Source: Gnetum montanum
Taxonomy: Eukaryota > Streptophyta > Gnetopsida > Gnetales > Gnetaceae
NCBI GenBank assembly: GCA_015680685.1
Contig: MNCI01034224.1
Span: 1,024,978 to 1,088,977 of the forward strand
Reading direction: 5' to 3'
DNA length: 64,000 nt
The notes beneath the pieces were generated by a model. That model ran no database searches, was not told the origin of the DNA, and saw only the letters and a program-made list of their open reading frames with translations. The position numbers and the translations under genes are program-made. The stretch's first letter is position 1; every line of letters starts with the position of its first letter. Below, piece after piece: positions 9,654 through 22,309 of the stretch.

Positions 9654-12050
9654 ATGAATCCTGAGTAGCCTTTAACCTCTACTTCAAGCATGGTTATTGT
9701 TTGGTCTATTCAATAGGAGATCCAGATTGACATCCTCTCAATCCTGTTCTAGAGTTAAGGTAATCCTTTAGGTTGGGCAACCTATCTCCTGAGTACATGA
9801 TGCTCAATGACAAGCAATATAACTTCATTTTTGTGAAGCTCTAGGCAAGTTTGTATGTAGACAACCAAGAAATGGATGTCAAATTTAGTTTTTAGCTTAT
9901 ACACTGAAATGGGAAGGAATACTTCTGCTTCGCTATGGATTTCATTCCACTTATAGAGCCTTACCAGAGGATGCTAGATAACCTCATTTCAAAATTTGAG
10001 GATGATGCAGGGATTGACTATGAAGAGCCCCTATAGGAGGAGTAGGATGAGTTTGAAGCTCAATCTAAGCATGATGACTCATTCCACATCTCATTCTAGT
10101 GGAAAAATTCCACTTTTGTTCCTCCATTGTCTCATCTAGCTATCTTTTTGGAGATAGTCATTAGCTAGGTGTCCTTAGCTAGGTCCACGTTTATGGTGGT
10201 GACCCACCAAATATAGTAGATGTGCTAGGATGTATCACATTCTTTTAGCTTGTCCTTTGTCATACCTTCATAGCCTGTTTAGCCTTCTATACCTACAACC
10301 TTTATGCTTGTGCAACCTTATGTGCACATCATGCACATTTCCTTGTTGCATATGACTTAGGGATAATTTGTTTCACCTATTGTATTGGTACCCTTCACAT
10401 CAACCCAACCCAAAAGTATGTGGTGGGGCCTAGACAATGTGTCCATGGCACAACCCACTCAATAAGCATCATGTGTGGTCACACAACCTAGAGCCAGGTC
10501 GTGGGCCACCTAAATAGCATAGAAGGTAGCATAACCATCCTAGCCCACTATAACCACACTAATCTGGATCAAGCATTTTAGCTTATTCAGACTTTAAACA
10601 AAGAGGTTAAGTAGCTCAAGGCCACCTCCTCTAAAATCATCCATGTGATAGATTTCTACCAAGACAATCCAATTAGTCCTGTAGTTCCACCATTCACATT
10701 GCTTGCTAGGGTCCCATTACCCCAATTTACCAAATACAATGGTGAAGGGGATCCCAATGCCCATATGGTGACCTTTCAATGTGAATTCCTCCTATTGTAG
10801 GCATGGCCACATGTGATTATCCATGTGTTCTCCATGTCCTTGATCGACAAAGAACTAGATTGGTACCACACGCTCCCCTAGGGCCTCCATCTCTTCTTTG
10901 GAGGAATTGCTTAGCTAATTCATCATGCACTTCAAGTATAACTTAAAGCTGAAGGCAATCCTAGATTAGTTAATGCAAGTTAAGTAGGGCCACTTAGAGC
11001 TCATGAAAAAATTCATTTGGTGATGGAGTGCATCACTCAACAAAATCCATGGGCCCATCATAGAAACACACTTGCTAGCTATTTTTAAAGGTGTAGTGAA
11101 TGACTTCATTAAGTCAAAGATGTATTACCTTGCCCTATAATCCTTGAGCCAAGCATTTGCTCAAACTAAGAGCATTCAAGATGCAATGGAGGTCAACAAG
11201 GATTCGTCCTACATGGTCTATAAAAAATTGCATGTAAAAAAGGGGAAATACAAAGATAAGGGAAAGTAAGAAACCACAATTGTAGTAATGGTGGCTAATG
11301 AGGCTACAAAAAATAACACCAAACCAAAAGCCAAGCCACCCAAAGCCATGGCCAACAACAAAAATGTGGCTAGCTTTAACACCACAGTAGAAAACTAGCC
11401 CACATTTTCAATGGCCATGACACTAGTTTCCTCAAGGCCAAACTTCAAGTGCAAGGATTGCTCAGAGTACACACCATTTCCCATTAAGCTATCAAACCTC
11501 TTAGACCAATTACTTCATGCTGGATGCATCTAGTATAAGCAGATGTTTAAGGATGCTCAAAAATGTTACAATAGATATTTCAAGCTCCTCAAGAATCCCT
11601 TAGCTACACTACCAAATAAGCCTCTGATCCCTAAGCATTTTAGATTGGACCAATTTTTCCAATATCACCAATTTCCTGGTCATAAAATAGATTTTTGCAT
11701 GGCCTTATAGGATGATATACAATGCATGATTAACTAGGGTGAGTTTTTCCTTGATGCAACCAACTTAGTTCCCCCAAAACTAATCAATGAGGGTCTACAA
11801 GGACCCTCTTAATGCAAGCAATGTAGGATACACCATCAACACTATCAATGTTGATGACAACTCAGAACCAACGTAGGAGCCATTTGTGGTTTGTGTGCCC
11901 TTTGATGATGTTGGGGCCTCCTCATCATTAATTACTTTGAGGATCCCTTTTGTTATTAGGGCACCACCTCAAGCACCCATAACACCTTCTATGGTCAGGG
12001 TCCCATAGCATGTTGTAGCAACAACAACCCAAAAACCCTTCATCATGAGG
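9654..12050 (+). pseudogene. Y gag, decayed
   Basis: Particle-forming protein. From an ATG at 9,654, frames shift several times. Recognisable parts: a leader region with LNDKQYNFIFVKL (about 9,805) matching INEKFYNLLCAKI of X; the gag core beginning QFTKYNGEGDPNAHM (about 10,720) and ELDWYHTLP, the usual Trp-Tyr of this domain; and a C-terminal QFFQYHQFPGHKIDFCMAL (about 11,650) where Tat-type Gag has its degenerate His/Cys finger. Dozens of TAG codons stand at Gln positions. The 3' end runs into the LTR-like cluster at 12,067. Confidence 0.75.
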
Positions 12051-12066
12051 ATGCCGCAATGTGCGG

Positions 12067-13490
12067 ACTTGATCTTGTGCATCAAGGAAAAGAATGGGGA
12101 TGCTGAGAGAAATACTACAGAAACTGTAAAATAGAAACACTGTTAAATAGAAAGTAATAGAAAGCTCAAAGCATTGCACAACGTCTATTGTGACACAAAA
12201 CGTTTTCGGGGACTTTCACCCCTCATCAGTGTGTTTAGGCAATGCGGCCAGGTAGCCGAAGTTGCAAAGGTAAGGGAATGAGCATGCCAATACATGTATA
12301 AATAGTGTCCCAACTTCAAAAATTTGAAACTCCTATGGGGATTTTAAATTTTAAATTTTTGGGACTTAAAATTTTAGGGATTTTAAATTTAAATTTTTGG
12401 GACTTAAAATTTTAGGGCTTAAAATTTTAAGATGGATCTCTTGCGTCAAGGAAAAGAACGGGGGGCCGAGAGAAATATTGCAGAAACTGTAAAAGGGACT
12501 TAAAAATTTTTAAGTTGGATCTTGTGCATCAAGGAAAAGAACAGGGGGCTGATAGAAATACTGCAAAAACTGTAAATAGAAACACTGTTAGATAGAAAGT
12601 AATAGAAAGCTCAAAGCATTGCACAACGTCTGTTGCGACACAAAATGTTTTTGGGAACTTGCACCCCTCATCACTGTGTTTAGGCAATGTAGCCAGGCAG
12701 CCAAAGCTACAAAGGCAAGGGAATGAACATGCCAGTACATTTATAAATAGTGTCCCAACTTCAAAAATTTGAAACTCTTGCTCATTAAAATTTGAGCAGA
12801 CCCCATCTGTCAAAGGTGAGATTGGGGTGGGACAATGTACTAACAAAACTATTACAAAGTAGTATTTCAAGGTGAACATGAAACATTCAACAAATCAGAT
12901 CTTGATGATAGAGCTGAAGGGTGCAAAGGGTTGAGGGGAACCCTCATGTTTGAATGGTGGACATGAGGGGTCCAACACCAGAGAATGGCATGCACACAGA
13001 GGTTTGGATGAAAAATAGCAACGAACAAGATCTTCAATAGCAAAGAAGCGAAGAGCTGCAATAACGACGTAGAAGAAACAGCTAGAGGTTGTGAAGAAGC
13101 TGAAGAAAACAGCTTCAGAAGAAACCACAACCAAGAAGACTAGTGTAAGTACGGTGGTTGTCAAAACATGGATAAAAAAAGAAACATGTTGTGGTCCACA
13201 TAATCTTGCAACGTAATCAAAACTTGTGGAGAAACTACAAAAGGAAAAACTTTTAGAGACTTAAAATTTTCAAAGACTTAAAATTTTAAGTTGGATCTCG
13301 TGCGTCAAGGAAAAGAATGGGGGGCTGAGAGAAATACTGCAGAAATTGGAAAATAGAAACACTGTTAGACAGAAAGTAATAGAAAGCTCAAAGCATTGCA
13401 TAATGTCTGTTGTAACACAAAACGTTTTTAGGGACTTTCACCCCTCATCAATGTGTTTAGGCAATGCGGCCAGGCAGCTGAAGCTACAAA
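12067..13490 (-). mobile_element. Cluster of short LTR-like repeats inserted in Y protease
   Basis: Three long copies (about 12,067-12,345, 12,516-12,785, 13,292-13,490) and one 63-bp partial copy (about 12,433-12,495) share an order: ATCAAGGAAAAGAA, GCAGAAACTG, GAAAGCTCAAAGCATTGC, CCTCATCA, GGCCAGG and, in the first two, a TATAAATA-like box near 12,297 and 12,742. They are separated by AAAATTTTAAG-rich linkers, with a unique 500-bp part (12,786-13,290). This looks like a small non-autonomous LTR element (TRIM-like) with extra LTR copies. I could not find primer site, termini or target repeat, and the strand is a guess. Confidence 0.4.
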
Positions 13491-13874
13491 GGCTATCTTG
13501 GGTAGGCCCTAGTTAGCCCAACTACAGGCTATCTCCTCCCCTATCCAACAAGAAATCCACATCTATATGAAGGTGTAGAGGTTATCATCTATGGTGACAA
13601 TGTAGCCCATCTAACCATTAGGAACATTGACATTGAACAAGGGTTAGAGCTGGAGTTCCCTAGTAATGTGCCTCCCTTAAAGGATGAGGGTGAAACATGT
13701 GAGACAGACCAACCTAAGGAACCAATAGGAGCCAATGACCTTCTAGAGGATGCTTTGTGGATAGAATTATCCTTTGACATAGTTGATGAAGGTCAAGGTG
13801 AGTACCACATCATATTTTCCATGCCCTATGCGTCCCCTAACCCACATTGGATTAGGAAGAAACTACTCAACTAA
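13491..13874 (+). pseudogene. C-terminal part of Y retropepsin-type protease
   Basis: The frame begins at ILGRP*LAQLQAISSPIQQE, the retropepsin C-terminal signature of plant Ty3/gypsy elements (usually LGRPW followed by a Pro-Ser stretch). After a 1-nt shift it continues as GVEVIIYGDN and then an acidic tail of about 70 open codons (13,668-13,874). The catalytic Asp-Ser/Thr-Gly part should lie upstream but is replaced by the LTR-like cluster, so the enzyme is dead. Confidence 0.65.
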
Positions 13875-14135
13875 GGCATCCCCTTAGTCCAATGCGTGCT
13901 AGGTACCTGCCTACCCCCAACTTTTGCATACATTGTTTGCTTGCAATCTTGTTTATACATTAACATTTAGCTAGGTTATTTGCATTTCTGCATTTTTTGC
14001 TTTATTATGTGTTTATTTCTTTTGCTTGTGCATTTTTCTTAGTTTACATTTTCACTTGTTCACTTATCATTTTACGCATGAAAAAATTTAAAATACATAA
14101 AAATCATAAAATTTGAAAATAAAAAAAAAGAAATA
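13875..14135. other. AT-rich spacer, no gene
   Basis: T-rich then A-rich sequence between the protease stop and the first minisatellite; no frame. Confidence 0.5.
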
Positions 14136-14139
14136 AAAA

Positions 14140-14400
14140 ATATTCCTACCCTGCCATGGCCTAAAACTAGCAATCTCCCTTACATTACATGGCCCGGAAT
14201 GGCCTAAAACTAGTGCACAGCCTACCATGACCCTAAACTAGGATCACATGGCTTGCCATGGCCTAAAACTAGCAACCTTTTCTCTTTTATCGCATGACCC
14301 AAAATGGCCTTAAACTACCACTAGGTCCCAAAATGGCCTAAAATTACCAATGCACGCTATCTACACATGTGGTCCAAAATGGCCTAAAACTAGCAATTAC
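14140..14400. repeat. Minisatellite array 1 of Y (31-bp family)
   Basis: About seven to eight degenerate units centred on GGCCTAAAACTAG with variable spacers. Same family as arrays at 20,335, 24,376, 36,130 and 39,955. Confidence 0.75.
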
Positions 14401-14607
14401 TATGGCTTAGATGCATCGATTCATTACATCATTAGCATCAAACATATAACGAATAAATGCAATAATCTATACATCATACGCTCCATGCAGAAAAATATCC
14501 ATTACATCTCATAGAAATAATGGTACATAGCATGATAATCCACACCATATAACAAAAATACACAATAATGCAAGCATTTCCAACAATAGGGCTACATTAG
14601 GATGTGC

Positions 14608-17600
14608 TCAACTAGTGGTACTAGGTGGGTGTTGAGGTCTCTCTTCATCTACTATGCCATTAGGGCTTGTAGCATTGCCTGGTGCCTGTAAACAACAAAT
14701 TAGAAAACTTATGAGTAGGTGTACAATATACAAACTAAAACAAAAATCATAAAACAACATAAAAAACTAACCTAAGAGGGTCCTGCATTGATCATGTTTG
14801 GAGGCAATCTATCAAGGCCCTCCTCCAAGTGTTAAAAGATCTCAGCCTTAGATAGCTACATCCAATCCTCCTAGCCAAAGTTAACTCATGTAAGGATCTT
14901 GCCTTTGTCCATGGTGGTCAATGTAGGTAGCTCCATGAAAAATGTAGCAGACGAAGCCTCCCTTGAGGGTGTAACAATCTACCTCTCTAGGGAACCACTA
15001 ACCATTGTATGATGAGTGAATATCTCAAAGGCCCATCTCCCATTGATTGCCTCAAGAAACATCTCAAGGCAACAGTGTTTGATGGACTCTTCCTTGAGTT
15101 GCTAAAGATATTCATGTTGCTCATGCTTATAGTGGTGTTTGTGATTCTTTTGTATTTACCCCGACTTGCACAACTTAGCACTGAAGTTCTTCTAGTCTTG
15201 ATTCTTTTGGGTAAGTAGATCCATCTATAACCACTACTCAATGATCTCCTAGGTGGCCTTGTTCTTGCCCCGAATAGGCAACCAGTACCTAGCATAATCG
15301 ATCTTTGCAATCTACTAAGTACTATCTCCCTATGATCAAGCTACCAAGAAGTCATATCAAGATTGAAGGTCCTTAATCTTCATGTCTTGGCTCATCAGTC
15401 TCTCTTGAACTTCATGAACATGCTTCCAAAAGTGCTTGTTCAAATGCCTATAGACCCATAATGCTTTAGCACAAGAAATTGCGCACTTGCTAATTATCTT
15501 GTACACATGAAGAGGCATCTGCAACATTTCAGGAGGGTACTTGGGGATAACATTTACCTTGGCCACCTAGTTTGAATCTCAATGAAGCTTAGACCTTGTT
15601 GGCATGTAATAAGAAAATCAACATTAGCCACAAACTAATCATTAAAATTGGTAAAGTAATAAAAGAAAAATAAAAACATGCATATTGAGCTCAAGATTCA
15701 CCTACTATAGGTGGTCAACCATGTCCTCAATAATGCCTTCCATGAAGGAAAACTTGTCTAATGTTTCTACCCATGGCTTCATGCAATAGGTAGATGTGGA
15801 TGATGGACTCCTAGCAGGCTCATTTGGGGTTGCAACACAACAATGTAATAAGCAAAAACTAAATAGCCAAAGATGTAAGAGTAAGAGAGTGATAATAGAT
15901 GGCAATTTAAGGAACTTACCTAGCAAGCCCTTAGGTTTCAGGGTAGAGGGATCTAGTAGCTACACGCCATAAAAGCAGTTGTTAAAATCACCCTTGTTGA
16001 GGTGGAATAGCCCCTTTGCCTCAAACTACTGGAGGGTCTCTATAGCCTTGCACAACTCCTCCCTATGTTCTTTCCTCTCTTTAGCTTGATAAGGGGTTGT
16101 CTCTACTACTGTTGCCACCACTGCTTTAGTAACCCTCTCATCTAATTTACAAACATAAAATTTTAGCACTAGTATGATAGAAGAAAAAACATAAAAATAT
16201 AGACATTAAAATACAAAAACCAATGCATCTAGCAATGAACATATACAACCCTACAACATCTATGTGCAAGCTGGGGATCTTAAGGTAGATCTTATTGATG
16301 CTCACCTGTCCAACCGTAGGAGTAAGCTATTCTACTAGGTGTGGTCTTTTAATCTTTGCCTTGGATGACCCCACTATTTCCATGATATATCTAATAGCCT
16401 TGTTCACATTCCTGATCACAACTGGGGAAAACTCATCTACGCTATTACAAGAATAATATGACAACCCCAATCAACCTTTGGTCATTACTGAGTACAACTC
16501 ATCAATCCCTTTGGGGAAGGGGGTTTTCCTATGAGTGAGTGGGTATGAACATGTGCTTTACTCAAGGCTTGGACAGTTGCTCACAGTCTTGCACTACCCA
16601 TCACCTACTATCTCAAACCACTAGGAGCTTCCCAAACCTTCATAGATACCCTATGAAGAACATGAAGTGTATGTGAGACCTTGCCTAGAGGCTATAGCGT
16701 AGCCTAGTGATCTTTGTGTGTAGGCCAATGGTGATGTAGGAGGCCCAGTTGAACCTCATGACCTCCTGCAACACCTCCTTCATCACTTGCACTTGCTTGA
16801 TTTAAAGGATTTTCCCTTTTGAGAGAAACTTTGGGAAGGCATGAGCACTAAAGAGAGGGTAGAGCTCATGAGCCTCAAGTATATGCACATCTTTAATCAA
16901 GATGCCTTTATAAGATCGAGTGGCCTCCAACCAACACTTGATCTCTTTTCTACGATCCACCTTCCTGTTGGCCTTTGTCAATGACCAATGGGCCATAAGA
17001 GGAAATTCTAGATAGGTTGAAGAAGAAGGCCTCATTAAGGTCCAAGACTACCCTCACATCATGCATGCAAGTGATAAAGTGAAAGACATCGTTGCTAAAG
17101 GAGTCTATGATGGTAAGAATTTTGGCCATCAAAATGCTTGGGCTAAGGTCCAAGAATAGGTCCATCAGCCTAGCACATGTGAGCCAACTAGTCAACACCT
17201 ATAAGGCTTGATGGCACAACCAATGTTACGCATCCTCTACATCACCATATTTCATGATGAGTGTGGCTTCAATGCAACTTGTGGTGACCATCGTCACCTC
17301 TTCTAAAGCAATTGTAGCTGCAAAAAGGTAAAAACAATGTTAAAATCATGTAAAGGCAAGTCAAATACGCATATTTAAGAAAGCACAAAAGCTAAAATAG
17401 TAGATTCTTAGGTGGGAAAATGGTGTGCAAGATGGAGGTGGAGGTAATGCAAGAATCTCCTCGAGGTTGAGCTCACCAGTAGCCCACTCCTCATCAAGCC
17501 AATCATGGGTTTTGCACCACTTGAATGTCCTTGGGTACCAGATAGGATAATCCTTTAGATCATTTCCCAACTACTGAAGGATAGCCTCTTGAACATTTAG

Positions 17601-18225
17601 ACTAAAGGAGAACACCTCTAAGGCCATAAAAGTCAAGGCAAGAACCACTTACTCATCATGGAGACCCTACTCGTCAACTCTAAATCTAACATTAGGCATG
17701 AGTAGTTAGTGGTTAGCAAATTTAGTATTAGTCAATAGCAAGGAACACAATGCAAAAATCATAGGATCACTTACCCTTTGGTGTAGTACATAGTTCTCAG
17801 TGGGTTCTAGAACAAAGTATGCACATGCAAGGAAAAAGATATGGTGTTGCTCTTGTTGTACCAAGAGATCTCTAGCATTCACCAAATCTTGGATAAGGGA
17901 TGAGTGCCCTTGGGACCTCGGCTTGAACCACCTACTTCATCATCACTGTTAATAGTCTCATTGGACATAAATCTCAATATGTCATGGTTAGCCCTGGGCA
18001 GTAATGTCTTGGTGATGACACTCGTAGCCTCCACTACTAAGTGTGACCACATCATTACACTAAAGTGCTATACCAAGAGTGTCAGGAACTTGAATGCCCC
18101 TAGCCAGAACCACACTACCTTGTAATCCATGCACATATCTCGTGTAGGTGTGTTTGGCATAGGCTTTCTCATGCAACAAAGAATGCCAATGAGCTTCACA
18201 ATGACTAGGATGGGCTTCAATAGCA
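14608..18225 (-). pseudogene. Large antisense multi-exon ORF of element Y (aORF-Y), decayed
   Basis: At least seven exons on the minus strand: 17,775-18,225, about 17,411-17,685, 16,306-17,317, 15,920-16,141, 15,702 to about 15,830, 14,772-15,594 and 14,608-14,685. Introns of 86-164 bp carry GTAAGT-, GTGAGC- or GTTAGT-like donors and pyrimidine-rich AG acceptors (for example CTTTTTGCAG at 17,318 and TTGTTTACAG at 14,686). One donor near 17,410 and one acceptor near 15,831 are mutated. The total is about 1,000 codons. The 14,772-15,594 exon is one frame of 274 codons with 19 stops by hand count: 13 TAG, 2 TAA, 4 TGA. The product is Lys/Glu/Gln-rich with coiled-coil-like parts and a short Pro-rich end (ERPQHPPSTTS). 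No domain recognised. It lies between protease and RT, tail-to-tail with gag. It could be an element gene or a captured host gene. Confidence 0.65.
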
Positions 18226-18760
18226 CTTTGCAATCGCAAAAGCAATAAACGAAGCATTAGTATACACAAGATGCAAAAATACATTAAATTAAACTTAGCA
18301 AAAATATCCTAGGACCCCCAAGGCCCTATAGGTATAGAACATCAATTCATACATTTGACATGCTTGGTACTCAGTGGGGTATAGCACGTTTGACATAGCA
18401 TTAGCATTTTTGTTTTGCATATTTCCACATCTAGCACTATCATTTGCATGTTTTGGCAATATGGAATTAGCATTTTACATTTTGTAAGTTGGCATTTTGC
18501 ATAAAATTTTCAAAAAATTTTCTAACTCTGGGCAATGTAGTCTAGAAAATTGCAAACAATTCTAACTCTGGATTACCCCTCAAGGGAGCATAGTCTAGAA
18601 AACAAAAAAAAAATTCTAACTCTAGCTCACACTTACTATGCTCAGGAGACTATAGAGTGTAGTCCTAGACTACAAAAAGAATAATTCTAACTACTAGTAT
18701 AGCCCCAAATTTTCAAAAAAAAATCAAAAAAAAATCACAGAAATGCATCCTAGTGCCATC
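18226..18760. other. Spacer with LTR-like motifs in Y, possible first exon of aORF-Y
   Basis: Contains the same short motifs as the Y LTR (GTAGTCTAGAAAA, GGAGCATAGTCTAG). The antisense ORF may begin here: an AG acceptor is seen at 18,226, but I could not define the upstream exon. Confidence 0.35.
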
Positions 18761-20330
18761 CCCTCTCATAGTCCATATGGCTACATCCTCTCCACTACCT
18801 ATTGCCCCACCACGGTGTTGTAGACAATCCTACTAGCCACTCTCACTATGCCCCACATGTCAATCACTAGCCGTAGCTATGGCTCTCATGACCATGCTAT
18901 CTACATTGACGACACTACCACGTGCTACACAACTTACCCTGTCTCACTACAGTAACTTAAATTTTTTTCAAAAAAATGAAAAACTAGAAGATGCACAAAA
19001 CATACCTTTTGTGCCATGCCTCCCTTTCGTAGCCCCTGCAGTTGTGTAGCCATGTTACAAGACGTGATGCATTTTCCCTGACTACCATGCTCTCGGGTGC
19101 CCGATGGCCCCCATGCCCCCAATGCATCACCTACACCTGCACCTTCAAAACATAAAATATGAAAATTTTATATAGGGTAAACCCTTGCTATGCACCTACC
19201 TTGTAGCATGTTATCTTGGCCATTACTTGAGCCCCCATTCCTACCTTTGCCTCGCACCTAAAAGTTTTTAAAATTTTAAGAACATAAAAAATGGTAGTCC
19301 CCTACCGCAACCTTGCCTTGCGATAGGCCACTCATGGCTACCTTTGGCACCCTCATCCCTACCTTGTGCCTCAGCCCTAGAGGTGGCAGCCCTAGGGCAA
19401 CCACCAAACCCCAATTCCCTATCCCGCATAGAAAATTTAAAAATAGAATAAATTTTTTTTGTAAGGAACCCTATGCATTTTCTGTCAGCCATCCCTGGCT
19501 ATTGTTGTCAAACTATGATCCCTGCTTTGCACATGTCCATTACACAACACAAAGAGAAGAATAATTTTTTTAAAAAAAAATTTCTATCTATAGTAAGCCT
19601 TGCATAGGCCCACATCCTTCCCCGCTATGGCCACACCAAGAACCGCAGTGGTCATGACCATTGCAAAACATTGCAAGCCCTTGTGCTTTGCCACTAAGCC
19701 CCCATGAAAATCACAAAAACCCTTCCTTTTCAAACCCTTATGTCATGTGCAATACCCTCATAGCTATGGTGGCCCAAACAACCATGACGGTGGTGGCCTT
19801 GGTCACAATAGGACACCTTCAACACAAAGCCCTAAAACCCTAGTGCAAGAAATAAGAAAACACACATAAGAAATAAAAAGGGGAGAGCATAGTTGGGATA
19901 CCTGGTAGATGGCAATTCCCTCCACTTCTTCATGCATGCCTATGGTAGACATCTCAATGCTCACTCTTCCTCATCAATGTTCATCAGTCCAAGGTGTTGG
20001 CATCCACTTTGGTGAAACATTTGGTGACTATGCTCTTCAAACTACACTATGGTATAAGAAGTGTGCATTTTCAACTTTGACAATGACAACTTTACCCAAG
20101 GGGAAATGTGCTTTTATATCTCCTAGGACCACTTAATGTTTTACCAACCCTAGGACTATGCTCAACAGTGTAGAGCATAGTTGGATGGAAGTGTAGTCAC
20201 TAGATTTAGAAAATTTTTTGATTTTTCTAATCTCCCTGAAACTTAGAAAAATTTCAAATTTTTCTTGTTGCCCAGTCAACATTCAAGCCAAATTCACTTT
20301 TCTGGTGCATCAATCTTTACTCAAATGACA
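18761..20330. other. C-rich low-complexity interior of Y, no gene recognised
   Basis: Pyrimidine/C-rich on the + strand with repeated CTACCTTG and GCCATGCC motifs in units of roughly 150-200 bp separated by A-rich linkers. Several overlapping short frames exist on both strands, as expected from biased composition. A stretch with LTR-type motifs (ACTATGCTCAACAGTGTAG) lies at about 20,155. Confidence 0.4.
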
Positions 20331-20334
20331 CATC

Positions 20335-20436
20335 TAGCACACATTATGGTCCACTAAGACCTTAAACTAGCACACCATGGTCTGCTAAGATCTTAAACTA
20401 GCACCCCATGGCCTGTCGAGGCCTAAAACTGGCCAC
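20335..20436. repeat. Minisatellite array 2 of Y (31-bp family)
   Basis: Three clear 31-bp units, each ending AAACTAG or AAACTGG, with cores such as AAGACCTTAAACTAG. It lies just upstream of the RT frame. Confidence 0.8.
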
Positions 20437-20586
20437 ATATCCCTTGCCTTTTAAAATCACATTTGCATATTTAGGAAAAATTTTATTACATTTCTTTTCT
20501 TCATTTTATGCATATTTCTCTCACTAAGATAGGTGGAGCTTGATATTTTTCTAGTTTTTTTGTAGGATTATTGTAGGATTTTCAAC

Positions 20587-21505
20587 ATGACTATTTACGA
20601 GCATCTTCACTCACCATTGGTCCTAACTGGATCCCATGGTGATCTCATGCAATGCATTAACCCATAATTCCTAGACCTTGGGCCCATAGCCTATGATGAA
20701 TACATAACATATGTAGAGGCATTGCTATACTAGCTAGACCATCTAGTTAGGGCTCTAAATCTAGAGATAGGTGACATCATCGAGGATCCCCTTGTTGAAA
20801 TCCCTATAGAAACACCTAGTGGTGAGGCAAAAACACTGAAACTTAGTTCTTTGTTGGAGCCTCAACATGTCCAAAGACATCACAAAAGTACTCAACAAAA
20901 ATATCAAGGAATTTGCATTGTCATATGAATACATCCCATGCCTAGATCCTCATGTAGTGCAATACAATATAATCCTCAATCCCAACATAAAACTAGATAA
21001 GCAAAAAGCTCACAAGGTTAGACTTGAGGTGGAATTGGTAGTCCATGATGACATCACCAAGTTCTATGAAGCTGGTTTCATTTGGGCCATTGACTACGAA
21101 GACTGGGTCTCAAATATTAAGGTTGTACCCAAGAAAAATGGAAGTATGCACATTTGCATAGACTTCTAGGACCTAAGCAAGGTAACCATTAAAGATGATT
21201 TCTTGTTGCCTAGTATTGATAAATTGGTTGATACCATGGCTAGTCATGCCTTGTTGTCATTCATGGATAGGTTCTTAGGGTACAACCAAATTCAAATTAA
21301 CCTAGAGCACTAGCTTAGTACTACCTTCATGATCCCTTAGGGCACATTTTGTTACATAATGATGCCCTTTGGGTTTAAGAACGCAGGAGCGACTTATCAA
21401 TATGTCATGATGTAAATTTCTAGTGATTACCTATTAGGTCTACTTAATGATTATGTAGATGATATAATAGTTAAGTCTAAAGTAACACATAACTAATGCA
21501 GATGA
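20587..21505 (+). pseudogene. Y pol: leader and reverse transcriptase, decayed
   Basis: RNA-dependent DNA polymerase that copies element RNA. ATG at 20,587 starts a spacer (with GDIIEDPLVEIPIE). The RT frame is open from 20,867 to 21,169 and then continues in phase through TAG/TAA codons. Visible landmarks in order: GFIWAIDYEDWVSNIKVVPK, IDF, LLSFMDRFLGYNQIQI (first catalytic Asp), MMPFGFKNAGATYQ and the YVDD box at 21,452-21,463 (catalytic Asp pair intact) followed by IIVKSK. The IIVKSK ending is usual in Tat/Athila-type RTs. Multiple in-frame stops inactivate it. Confidence 0.9.
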
Positions 21506-22210
21506 TTTGGACCTTGTACTCAAACATTATCTGAAGCATGAACATAGGTCAAATCCTAAGAAGTATGTCTTTGACGTTAAGATGGACCGCATGCTAGGTT
21601 TCGTACTATCCAAAGTAGGTATACACATAGACCTTGATAAGGTTAAGGCCATTACCAACTTAGCACCACCAGCTAACCTTAAAGAGCTATGAGAATTGTA
21701 AGGTAGATTGCAATTTATATGTACATTTATTGCAAGGTTGACCAACAAGTTACAACCAATGCAACACTTGCTCAAAATTGGAGTTCACTTTGAGTGGATT
21801 GGTTAATGCCAAGAGGCATTTGATAGCCTTAAAATGAGCTATCTGAACTTCCAATGGTCTACCCTCCACCAGGAGATAAACCTTTCTACATTTGCCTCCC
21901 TACCTTCAACATGTCCATTACTTTTCTACTTTGCCAAAAGTGAGATGATGGTCTTGGTATACTACCTAAGCCATGCATTGGTTACCTATGAAGCAAAGTA
22001 TAATGATGTAAAAAAGAATTACCTTGTGTTGGTCTTCACACTCAAGAAGTAAAGGCATTATCTTTTCCGCAGTCAAGTTAACATCATCTACAAGAGCAAT
22101 GTACTTTGAGCAATTACAATGAATATCTATGAGAGTAGTTGCATTACACGTTGGAAAGCAATAACCATGGACTTTGACCTACATTACATTGCACAAGCAT
22201 TAACCAAATG
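21506..22210 (+). pseudogene. Y pol: RT thumb/connection and first RNase H, decayed
   Basis: Continues pol after a frameshift at about 21,500. Landmarks: LGFVLSKVGIHIDLDKVKAI (21,597), the usual end of a gypsy RT; QEAFDSLK; then the RT-linked RNase H part with YYLSHALVTYEAKYNDVKKN (21,961) and RHYLFRSQVNIIYKS. RNase H removes the RNA strand of the hybrid. Stops and at least one shift break it. Confidence 0.8.
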
Positions 22211-22309
22211 TTAAGAAATAGCTACACAACTTACGACTTCCCTAATCGATAATCAAGCAATGATAGATCCAAAATTTCTAGATGAGCATGTTACTAGCAT
22301 AAGTCAAGT

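Noticed and set aside
12529-13164. Minus-strand frames of 87-116 codons with hydrophobic starts resembling signal peptides
   Set aside because: They overlap in different frames across the LTR-like cluster and recur with its copies; composition effect.
18934-19843. Several frames of 60-83 codons on both strands
   Set aside because: C-rich repeated sequence gives open frames by chance on both strands; no motif or splice support.
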